Shown: positions 24,746-35,531 of the stretch, piece after piece
Position numbering within the stretch: the first letter of the stretch is position 1
Layout of the letters: each line of letters opens with the position of its first letter
Notes under the pieces: model-generated
What the model saw: the letters and a program-made list of their open reading frames with translations, nothing else
What the model was told of the DNA's origin: nothing
The model's database searches: none
Position numbers and translations under genes: made by a program
Origin: Rhopalosiphum padi
Taxonomy: Eukaryota > Arthropoda > Insecta > Hemiptera > Aphididae
DNA: 64,000 nucleotides
Direction: 5' to 3'
Assembly: GCF_020882245.1 (NCBI RefSeq)
Contig: NC_083598.1
Span: forward strand, 32,525,858-32,589,857

Positions 24746-27700
24746 CCGAACGAGGTTGAAATATTTTGTTGTGAGGAATTCGAAAAGTTCAGTTTTCTTT
24801 GAATCAATTAATGCAAAACTGTCATCCAGAACTGATCTATTTCAATATCGAACAAATACCGTAGCCAATAATATTATTAGAAATATAATTATAGTATATA
24901 TTTCACCGTTATATATGTTTAAATAAATAGTCTAAAATTCTTACATAATACCGGAAATACATATATGCATTATTGTATTATTTTCCGTTTTGAATATTCT
25001 AGGCTATTCAACTTGACATGGTATAATAATTTGTGTAATTATTATTATTTATTATTATAATATTTAGATTTTTAAGTAGAAACATTTAGGTAAATATTTA
25101 TATTTCGTCAAGATATAATGATATTATAGTATTATACTATTATACACCGTAAGTCTTAGACGATGAGATAAACAGTTAATATTTTATAATAAAAGTTTAA
25201 TATTTAAGTTATACACTTATACTTTTCAAATGTAGATTCACTGAATTAAAATCTAATAACACCAACCAGAGAAAATTATAATACCTACTTTTGTTACACA
25301 TAAATCAATTTACTAATGAAATTCGGGTGTGGTTATTGATAAGGCTTGATAAAATATCAATATCAATATTTATTATTTTTTACGAAGATATGATTACCAA
25401 ATATTTGTATAGCCCCTAAATGACTCGACTAAAATGTACGTGAAAGATTTACACCATTAATATTATACTTAATATGTTCCAAATTGTATTATTATACATA
25501 CTAAAGCAACGATTCATTGTATAATTACTTCCGGAACACCGCAATGGACATGTGATTAATTACTGTACAATTTTTTTTTGTTTTGCTAATTTAGATACCT
25601 TGGATTTCATATGCCCAACACGCGTCGTAGTACCACCATAGATTAGTAACACTATAATGGTATACTTCTTTACTAGTGGTACTGCAAAATAACAATGTAT
25701 TTTGTTAAATTATATAAAAAAAATATTAATACGGTTCACAGTGATCTTAAATATGCTCAGATAACAATTTTTTTTTTTTTTAAACATTGATTTTTATTTG
25801 TTTATTATTATTTCGTGGTTAATAGTATTGCTTCCTTTATTAATACAACATAACAAAAATACAAACTCATTTCAATATCATAATTTCAAATGAAAAACCG
25901 TGTACGAAATATAGAACAGTATATCTACTATACTTACTAGGACAGTGGTGGCTACCATTCTCGTTTCGTTTATAGCATATTGCGGTATAGCATAATATAA
26001 TATTATTATTACTTCAATGTAACCTTATCACTTATAATTATAAAGTTATAACTTAAAAGTAATAAGCAATGATAAATTATCAGAGCACTCAAGGTCACCA
26101 TTGTAGCGTGTAACATGCCGTATTAATATTATTACACTGGTTTCCAGTATTTTCAGCCAACGATGTTTCATTAACACAATGCGTCTGTTCGTAATTTCAC
26201 AAAAAAAAAAAAAAAATAATAATCAATTAATTGTTTCTAAGAAAACAGTACAGGCTATGGATAATCCTTGTGTGTTCTTGGAATTTACATTGAATAAGAC
26301 ATAATGCCTGAATGTTTTTAAATTTCTAATAGAACGTTAATAATGAAAAGTAAACAATGCATCTATAATGAAATAAAAATAGATATTATAGAAATTACAT
26401 TATTCACGTAACTACGAATAATGTACTTAACTAGCATTGTGTTTTTATATAAATATCGTGAAATATAAAGTTATATTTAAAACTAATTTACATAAATATA
26501 GTTTGCTTGAATTAATCATATGAGAAATACTCAAATACATCAGCTATGTTTTTATATATTTAAAATTAAATTATATAATGTTACCTATCTATATAAATAA
26601 AAAATAAAAATCCATAGTAATAAATATTAAAGAATTTATAAAGATTAATAGGCACATCACATAAAAATACTACTTATTTCTGTTGTCAGTATTTCATTAT
26701 ATTTTTATTTCCACATTTTTATATTAGATACTAATTGTAATTATTATAATTATTGTATTTTAAAGTATTTTTGTTTTTATTCTGATCATCCTCAATAATT
26801 ATGGTAATTTTTAAAAATATACATTACCTATTATTTATTGGAATTAAAAAAAAATAACACAATTTTAACTTTCTTAAGCATCAGGTATCAATTCAAATCA
26901 AACAATTTTCACAGCGATAATTTTTATATATTGAAATTTGAAATACATGTATCTTCGAGATATAACGTACCTATACAATACTATCAGTAAGGTAATTATG
27001 ACAATGCACCTTGAGATAAAATAACGTATGAAATTTGCTGAATACAAGTACTTCAATTTCATATTATTTGGCATTCGATATATCATAATATTCCAGTTAT
27101 AATTCAACATACCCATAATACATATACTACTTCTATTGTAATGGATAAACCATCGCTTTTGAGATTCATCAGAGTTCTATTGGTTTTAAGTTTCTTGTAC
27201 TTATTTCAGAAATGAATATAAGTTAATCGTATTGTTGAGAATCAGTTAATTATTTAAGTTACAGTTCAAATATTATCCTCCGTAACGAACGTAACATTAT
27301 AATTTATAGTGGCACGATGATTTCGTCAGTGATTATCAGCCAGAAATTAATTTTTAAATGAATTTTATACAAGCAATAAACATCTTAAACTTATAAATAT
27401 TGAATATTTTACAAAAAGGATAAAATAAGTTTTATAGATATTCATATTTTTCGTCTTTAATTTTCAAAATTAGTGGTTGTATGTTAAAGTTAAATCGTAT
27501 TTATTTTAAATTAATAAATAAATTTTAATTAATATTTTTTAATACACAAAATTTGTGCGCTGACATTCTCTTGACATTCGGCGACATCTAAATGTGATGT
27601 ATTTTTTTAATAAATAAAATATATATTTATTTTAACACCAGAGGATAATATTTAAAATTCATAGTTATTTTTTCGTTATCTTTATGTTGTTTTAACATAC

Positions 27701-28180
27701 ATAATGAAATATATTACCTTATACATATTTTTAAACACAAGGTTGCGTCTTGTCTTAATACTTAACACTTAGAAATATTTCAGTATGTATGCATACTTTG
27801 ATCATTTTAAAATAATCTTTATTGAATAGCCAATCAGAATATGTAATACAAAGGGCGTACTCTTTCATCTCTAACAATAGATTAGACCATATAGATTTAA
27901 CTAAGTCGTGCAAAAATGGTTAACTATAGTCGCAATAAATATATATTATTAGGTGATTCTGGGAAAATGTTACTATGATATAATCTATATAATCTATTCA
28001 TATTTATTTTATTTTCAAAAACTAAAAATCATCATATTATTATACAAATATAGTGTACAAATAACTAAATAAGGGATGTATTTTACTCTCGGGAAATCAA
28101 AACCTTAATCAGATCACATAAAATTTGATTAAAACCAAAATAAACCCTTTAATAATGTCCATATTATCCATAAAATATAA
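24746..28180. other. AT-rich non-coding stretch
   Basis: No gene or identifiable transposon was found. It contains one short hairpin (25629-25683, listed separately) and a run of 15 A near 26201-26215. Otherwise it is AT-rich DNA of no recognised content. Confidence 0.4.
25629..25683. repeat. Short imperfect hairpin
   Basis: AGTACCAC at 25629-25636 is inversely repeated as GTGGTACT at 25676-25683. The next outer pairs also match (one as a G-T pair), and there is partial pairing inside (TAGTA with TACTA). It could be a tiny MITE relic or an RNA hairpin. A chance inverted repeat is possible. Confidence 0.4.
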
Positions 28181-28284
28181 AACCAAATTTTTTCAAAATA
28201 GTAAGCGTATATTTATGATTTTTTTATTTTGTAAATCAACGGGTTTGAAAAACACCCTTTTTAAATTGTTTATGGCATTTATTT

Positions 28285-28410
28285 GAACGATATCTATTAT
28301 ACTATCAAACAATTCTTACTTGCGTTGTACAAATATTTTTTTTTTAAATAGTAAGCAATATTCTATGCAAATACCTACTGAATACCTCAATTTTTTAAAA
28401 TCTTAATAAT
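28285..28410 (+). repeat. Dispersed repeat, partial copy
   Basis: ACTATCAAACAATTCTTACT followed by TTTAAATAGTAAGCAATATTC is repeated in diverged form at 29050-29110 (TTATCAAACAATTCGTATTT, then TTTAAATAGTAAGCTGCAATG). The two blocks lie about 750 bp apart in the same orientation. Non-coding. Confidence 0.5.
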
Positions 28411-28789
28411 GCTTATAATATGTCATCGGTACATCGAGAAATTATATCTATATCATATTTTAACCTGTTAATAAAATAAAAATAACAAATAACCAACCGA
28501 ATATGCATATACCTGTTAATGACTAACATTTTTTTATGAACAATAATTATACGATAATAATTGTATTAATTTAATATTTAAATCTATAATAATTGTATAG
28601 TGGCCTATTGATGACCTACGATTTAATAATTTGTTTTCCTAATTTATAATACTTTCAATGACCACATACAGTTGAAATTATCATTAAATATTTTTATTAG
28701 CATTTTCCCGACAGGGTAAAATTATCAAAATATTTCAATCTGTTTTGTGCTATTCGTGAACATTTGAAATTATCGATTTCTTTAGTTTT

Positions 28790-29165
28790 TTTTATTGGAA
28801 TTAAAAAAAAATGTTAAACGTAAATTCACATTATTTTATGATTGTTTGAAGTTTAAATGCTGATAGAATTTGATATTCAAGTGTAAAATATAACCATTTA
28901 TCATTAAACAATGTTTATTATCGTATTTTGTTGTAATCCAAATAATATTAACCATTGAAATTTGGAACAATCCTATAGGTACTTGAATTATTAATTTTAA
29001 AATTGTGTATGAAACTCATTCGATCAGGCCATCAGCCTCTATATTATATTATTATCAAACAATTCGTATTTATCCTGCAGTATGTGCATTTTTTTCTTTA
29101 AATAGTAAGCTGCAATGTTCGATTCATGTACGTCAAACTTTGAACTTATTATAACCTTCTTAAAT
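28790..29165 (+). repeat. Dispersed repeat, longest copy
   Basis: Its first 250 bp align by eye with 33860-34110: TTGTTGTAATCCAAATAATA here against TTGTTGTCATCCAAACGATA there, preceded in both by a CGTAAATYCAC...TTTGAAGTT stretch. Its last 110 bp align with 28290-28400. It may be one non-autonomous element of which the other two copies are fragments. No TIRs or coding were seen. Confidence 0.5.
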
Positions 29166-29467
29166 CTCAATTATTCTTAAGAATACATTTTTACACATTT
29201 GAAATCAAATATACATACATATGTATTCAAATTTACTATAATTAGGTACCTACTTTTTTACGAAGAATAAGAACTGCGTATTAAGGCACAAAGATTATTT
29301 TAAACATAATTTAATTTTAGTACATTTATTTGTCAGTTCAGAAGAATAATAATATTGTGGTCACTAATCAATACATTATTATCTATAACGTATAATGGAA
29401 TACACTGATTCAACTGTAATCTTAATTTTATTTTTTTAATGTAAGTGTATGTGCTGAAAAAAAAAAC

Positions 29468-30091
29468 TAGGGCTAAGAATTTATATGCAGTAAAAAATTG
29501 TACGATTTGCATTTTATTTATCAAAATATGCAAAAGATGCAAAAACAATTTTTTTTTTAAATATTAGTTGATATTATTACATGCTATTATTAAATTATGT
29601 TTTTTTTAAATTTTCAAATGTAAACAACCGGCGATTAAATCGAAGATTTATATTAGCTGAAACCCATTTCCCCATCACACAATATTGTTGCCTGTTGGAG
29701 CATATTTAAATGACGTGATTTGTCCCGGATTTAAAGTAATATCTTTTTTTTCCTTTTCATATTAACCGTTTATAATGTAACACATTTTTAAAAACATTTT
29801 GAATTCCTTATTCTTCTTTAGTATTAAGTCTATTTTAGTTTAGATAGGTAGATAGTTTACGATAATTCGACAAATAAACCAATAATAGACGTTTATTAAA
29901 TAAATACCATTTTAAATTAACAAGATTCTCAAAAAATGTATAAATATGAATATGTTTAAAATATGCAAAAACATGCAAAAAAAATTGTACTATTTAATCA
30001 AGAATAAGCCAAATTGTGGACATATCTGACAACCAATCAATTTGGACTTAAGGAAAAAAAACATGCAAATGCATAGAAATCCTAACCCCAA
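29468..30091. mobile_element. Non-autonomous DNA transposon with imperfect 22-bp TIRs
   Basis: The left end TAGGGCTAAGAATTTATATG (first 20 of 22 bases, 29468-29489) pairs with the right end (30070-30091), whose inverse begins TTGGGGTTAGGATTTCTATG. Seventeen of 22 positions match. Subterminal ATGCA/TATGCAAAA motifs occur at both ends. Length is 624 bp with no coding capacity. No target duplication was found, so age and superfamily are uncertain; the ATGCA-rich ends are hAT-like. Confidence 0.55.
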
Positions 30092-32790
30092 TAACTATAC
30101 TAATTTTATTAATTAATTCAATATAAACAAAAAAAAACATATATATTTTAAATTTTTCAATATTTTTTATATTGAATATTTCTAATAACCTAAACTCAGA
30201 CGATATACGTGTAGATATACGCGAAAGATAATAAATATTATATCGTCATATGAAAAAAAATTGTTCGATAAACTTATATTATATTTTGAAAGCAGTTTGA
30301 TAAAGTATGAAATGATATTTAATATGCAAGGCCAACACAAATAATTTATTTCAAAGTGTATCATTGAATAACAAATGTAAACATTTCAAAAAACCATAAT
30401 GCACACGAGCACACGTAAGTTTTGAAATCTTGTATTATTATTGATATTTTTAAAAGAAATATTTAATGTCAAATGTTTGATAAACCGTTTAAATACATGT
30501 GTATGATTAAATAATAACGATAATATTATAGTAAACATATTTTGGAAAATAACAAAAAATACACTTTGTATATCGGTCTATATTATAAACTCAATAACAA
30601 TGTTAGCATTGATAATTGATTTAATTTTCTCCTCTAATTTAACTAAATTTTAATTAACCAAATTTATACGGACAATAAAATACTCTCACAATTTTTTTTG
30701 TGCTTATACTGTTTTTATTATTATTTTTAATAATGATAACATACATGCTATATTAATTAAAAAATATTTTTTTAAATAACTATCCAAACGAATATATAGT
30801 AATAAACTAGATTCATTTAATTTAATACAATCTAAGTATTAAGTTGCATAATTTTTAGCATGTGGTTTTAATTGTTTTTTTCCCAGGTCATGCAAACTAA
30901 AACGAAACCAGCTATTGCAAACTTCAATAACTCGAAAATAAACAATATATATATATATATATAAAAATAAAAAATAAAAAGCAGCTAGTATACAAAACTA
31001 CAGAAGCGTACAGATTAGTGGTATTATGCGATATTAAAGCAAACAACAATAATAATCCTTTTTATTTTAACACTATTTCTTCCACATGCGTATATTGTAT
31101 GGGGTTATGTGAGTGTGGTATAACACCCCTCCCCCCATCCAAAACGTATGCAACAATATTTTTTAATTATGTATTTTATATTTATATTCACATTAGATCA
31201 CAATATTTGTTTAATATTATAATTATTATTAACAGTTATTTTAACATTTTTATTCCTTGAAAAAAAAAATACCAAAAGCTTTTTTGATACATAATAGACT
31301 CGTAGTCTAAAGTTATGGTAAATAAAATTGTTACTTTTTATAAATGTATATTGTATGCCTCTTATACGTTCGCAACTTGCAAATCAATACCTATCGTAAT
31401 AAACTGCATATAGATAGATAATAATATGCAATATATCAATGGCTTTAAAAACATAATAAAACGGCTATATTTAGTCAACTAAATGTAAACATAAAATCCA
31501 ATATCATGCTAATAAAAAACAAATAATAATTTGTAAAAAAATTATGTAACATTATTTTAGGGTAAATTTGCTCATTTAATTAGATGTAGGAATACGTACA
31601 TTCTATCCATTAAATTCAGATTTAAATTTAAAAACGTTATCTTGGAAAATTATATTCTATTAATATTTTATATTATATTTATACAATATATATATATATA
31701 TATTATAAATACTTATATAATTGTAATTGTTTAATCGTATTAATTTAGATATTGGAAAATAAAAAAATTAAAATTAAATTATTTACTATTATTATTCATA
31801 ACTCTATTCATATAAAACAAATTATTTATATAGTAGGTATTACCATAATGATATAGATATAGGTTGTCGAAAGAAATAAATCCATTTTTAAATTAAAATC
31901 TCTGAGTACAAAGCAACGAAAAACAATACTCAAAATATATATATATTACATACATAAGACACAATGACTCATGTTTACATATACGTTAACAGTTGAACAG
32001 CAGTAGCCGTGACTCGCATTTTGTAAACAATAAATATTTCAATAAATAAACCAATGGTTCAGTATTCGTATATCTTAAATAATATTTACTAAATATTAAT
32101 TAAAACTAATGATATCAAAAATATTAATAGCTTATTATACTTGGCTCAAAATCATAAGTCCTTTCGTCTCTTTCTCGTAAACCAACGAGTGACGATTCAA
32201 CTAAATTGATATATTGGTACTTAGTGAGTAATTTAATACCTAGTTTTAATTTTAATATTCTAAATTTATTTCCAATTAGAAATTTATTAAACCTATTCTG
32301 TGGTATAAATGTATAATTTTTGAATTCTTGAGAATATAACAATACAAATAGGGTTAAATTATTGTTCATTGAGGTTATTATGTAAAGTCACAATGCATAA
32401 TAATATGTATTACTTAAATAGGTCTTTGATGTATATTCGTAGAACTGTTTTTGCTTTAAGTATGTTTCGTAATACCTATAGGGTAACAATGAAATGCTTA
32501 TCGATGCACGGAAATCTATTATAATTTAAATATCAATTAGTATTTAGCTTAACAGTAGGGATGTGGGAGTCGTTCAATATGCACACGTTTTCGTTACCAA
32601 TATCGAATTAATAATAATAATGTTCATTTTTTTTTTTAAATGTTTATTATTTTACTGTCCTATGCTCACCACAAAATATTTGTCACGCAATTTGAAAAAA
32701 AAAAACACAAACATATTTATATTTTAAATGAAATAAATACTAAACTGTCATTGACAAACATTGTCTGGTATTGCATAACAAAATTTCAGG
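30092..32790. other. AT-rich non-coding stretch with TA microsatellites
   Basis: TA repeats lie at about 30945-30963 and 31686-31703. CACCCCTCCCCCCATCC near 31126-31142 resembles an hAT-type MITE end, without a partner. No coding gene was recognised. Confidence 0.4.
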
Positions 32791-33740
32791 ACGCATTTCA
32801 CGCTGTTGTGTTATCTGCAAGACCGTAGACGGTGGCTCCGATAATCCTAATCACCTACTGCTACAATGCCATCGATTAAAAATATTTCAAATAATAACGA
32901 TAATGTTCAACATACAAATCACGTAAATAAACCTTTCGTTTCTAATTCAAATAAAAACAAACCTAAAAACTAAAAATATAATGTTTGATAATTAAGCAAA
33001 TAATAATTGGCTCACTCGGAAAAATAAAATACATCACTCCAGCACACCTTCAAATTTAACATCTGAATCAGCATCACCTTGTCCACGAAATAAAAATAAA
33101 ATAAAAATATTTACTACATCCTGCAATCGCTATGAACTATACTCGCTCAAGAAGAATCCGTTAAAAATTCACAATCTGATATTAATCTAATGAATATCGA
33201 TACTATTGAAAATGAATCTATTAAACCACCTGTTAAAGGTGTGGACGATTTTCCGAAATTAAGCTTGGCCTCAACAGAAAATATTGGCGTTGATAACATT
33301 ATGTGTAAAACTACAACTGATCACATAAAAATCTTATTCTATGTAACGAAATATATAAAGAAATAGAATTTAGTGTCAAATTTAAAACAACCGATGACAT
33401 GGACCTAGCCAGGTACGTATACAAGGGGGGTGTTGGGGTTCAAGCCCCTCCAGAAATAATTTCGAGTAACGAGGAAAAAATAGTTTTATTACGTTGCGGC
33501 ACAATTTTTATTGCTATATTTTGTAACCCCCCCCCCCCCCCCCCGCAAAATTTGATTTTGTATACGTGCCTGGACTTAGCTATCAACAATTTGACAAACA
33601 TAATTGAAGCAGCTGCCTCGTTACTCGTTTGTCTCAAATAGTAAAGTTGTACTTCCCGTTACTAATTCACTCCTACTACTTCCAGCATAGATACTCACGA
33701 AAATTGTCGAAATGTGAAAAGCTAACCAGCTAACTTACTC
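32790..33740 (+). pseudogene. Jockey-type LINE, ORF1 fused to ORF2 by deletion, with nested MITE (copy 4)
   Basis: A GC-richer 5' leader (about 32790-32865, including GACCGTAGACGGTGG) precedes a probable ORF1 start, ATG at 32866 (MPSIKNISNNNDN). ORF1 is broken but recognisable near 33225-33330 (VKGVDDFPKLSL, NIGVDNIMCKTTTDHIKI), which is the Jockey ORF1 core. Directly afterwards (about 33335-33400, resuming at 33581) the reading is that of the ORF2 segment between endonuclease and reverse transcriptase (KFKTTDDMDLAINNLTNIIE, with AAA after it). It continues weakly to about 33735. ORF1's zinc knuckles and the whole endonuclease are therefore missing. A 163-bp hAT MITE sits inside the ORF2 part. 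Stops and frameshifts are frequent. It belongs to a different subfamily from copies 1-3, judged by the ORF1 wording. Confidence 0.75.
33410..33572. mobile_element. hAT MITE nested in LINE copy 4
   Basis: A 163-bp element with TIRs CAGGTACGTATACAA on the left (33410-33424) and the inverse of CAGGCACGTATACAA on the right (33558-33572), one mismatch in 15. The flanking 8-bp duplication is GACCTAGC (33402-33409) and GACTTAGC (33573-33580), also one mismatch. The left G-run and a tract of 18 C (33527-33544) face each other inside. Removing it restores the continuity of the LINE ORF2 reading, which confirms the insertion. Confidence 0.88.
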
Positions 33741-33779
33741 TAACTCATCTCATTTTAAACTAATCATAAAGTATGATAT

Positions 33780-34110
33780 CTTGGACTTTTTTAAATAAAC
33801 TTGATTACTCGGTCGAAAAGATTGACAGTTTACTACTTACAAGGTCCTCATAAGTTTTTTAACTGGAAATAAAAATAAACTTTAGCGTAAATCCACGCTA
33901 ATTTTATGTTTGAAGTTAAAATTATAATGAAATATGATATTTACACTTAATATAAGGTTGCTTATTTTTTTGTTGTCATCCAAACGATATTAATCGTGGA
34001 AATTTAAAACATTCCACTAATAATTCAATTTTTATTTTGTAAACACAATGATAAATAGGTATAAGAACTAATTTTAAATTTCTTGTTTCGCAGATTGGTT
34101 CCACAGTACA
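33780..34110 (+). repeat. Dispersed repeat, partial copy
   Basis: It shares about 250 bp with 28790-29040 (TTGTTGTCATCCAAACGATA and its upstream CGTAAATCCACGCTAATTTT). It begins close to the end of LINE copy 4. Non-coding. Confidence 0.5.
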
Positions 34111-35419
34111 ATGTACAACGGTATTGGTTATAAGAATAATAACTAATATTGTTATACATTTTATTGTATAAAATATGTTTTTGTCAAATATCATAACCTG
34201 AAATTGTATTAATAATATCAATACACATTTATAAATAATAAAATATCCACAGAAATACACTGACACGACAGTATTCGTTTATATACAATATTATTTTTCA
34301 TTGGATTCAAATTTAGTATATTGTCCATTATATTTATTATTATAGTGACCAGGTACACACTACACACCAGAGCAACTTTCTCGATTATTTTTTCTATTGT
34401 TGTTTACATTAAGTCTTAAGCTAATAATATTATTGTATTTTGGGCTGTACATGCATTCGTTATAAATTTGATACTTACAGTGACCTGTAGTGTACAGACT
34501 TTGAGAGGATCAAATTTTCCATAAAAACAATAATATAGTTTTCTACTGGCACATTGCCACTACGAGTCGAATATCACTGACAATATAATATTGCTCGAAT
34601 TCTAAGCAGAAAGTACAGTGTAGACATCGCTTGTTCCACTTATATTATATACAATTGTATTTAATATAAATATATTGTCGTTTATATGAAAAATTCCGTG
34701 GAAGTTGACTTAGACTGAAGAGCTTAAATTATTTAATTTCCTTGAGAAATATATAACAACTTAAATACATAAATGCAATTTAATTTATTTTTGACAGTGA
34801 ACCATATGCCATATTTACCACCAAAATATCAACAAATTGTTATAACCTACACTGGCTACATTTACGTAGGTAAATATACTGATTACTGATTACCTACCTA
34901 TAATATTGTACATATTGCTATTTTAGACATTTTTCACAAACACACTATTATTATAAGTAAAATAGTAAAATATATTTTACCACCGATTTATTACAGCTTT
35001 ACGGTCTCTGAATACATAATATCAAGTCTGAAATTATTTCACCATTACGTTTCACTAATATTTAGTGTACGGGTATTTATAAACTATGTGCATACAATAT
35101 TATAGTCTTAATCAGTTTGCACAGATTAACGTCCGAAGTTCGTGCACATCCGTCTGTTTAAACGCAATTAGTTGGAATAACAATCATAGAATAGACGTAG
35201 AGCTGAGCGTGCTGGTGATATCGAACTGCCGGCTGTGTACCCATCATATTCATGGCCACGCACGCGTTTATTATACACCGTACGACGTGTACACTATAAT
35301 ATAATGTAATATTATGCTAATGAAAACCGACCATACAACCGTGTATACCGTATTTTCGCCTCTTAGCGAATGAATAGATAAGTAGTAAGGTATATGGTAT
35401 ATTAGATAGGGTCGGTTAC
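34111..35419. other. Non-coding stretch, likely intron of the minus-strand gene
   Basis: AT-rich to about 35080, then GC-richer with several CpGs (35120-35300). A 72-codon plus-strand frame there shows no recognised motif. The location next to a candidate exon suggests intronic or flanking sequence. Confidence 0.35.
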
Positions 35420-35531
35420 CTCGTGAAAGGCCAGTCCGCGTCTGTGGTAGTCGGTGCCGAAGTGCTCCTACACGGAAGGCTCAGTCTCGGGACGATTTTC
35501 AACGTGATCGGCCGTCTTCTTCGCGTGTAAT
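35420..35531 (-). CDS. Candidate internal exon of unidentified minus-strand gene
   Basis: A 112-bp GC-rich segment bounded on the minus strand by the acceptor TTTTGGATTTTGCAG (AG at 35533-35532) and the donor CACGAG|GTAACC (GT at 35419-35418). Only one of its three frames is fully open. That frame starts after two bases, exactly what is needed to follow the exon at 41160-40929, which leaves one base over; the joining codon is GAT. The peptide begins DYTRRRRPITLKIV and contains CRSTSAPTTTDADWPF. I recognise no domain. A second frame reads plausibly (EHFGTDYHRRGLAFHE) but contains a TAG, so a termination there or a non-coding exon are alternatives. The segment leaves two bases (AG) for the next exon. 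Confidence 0.4.
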
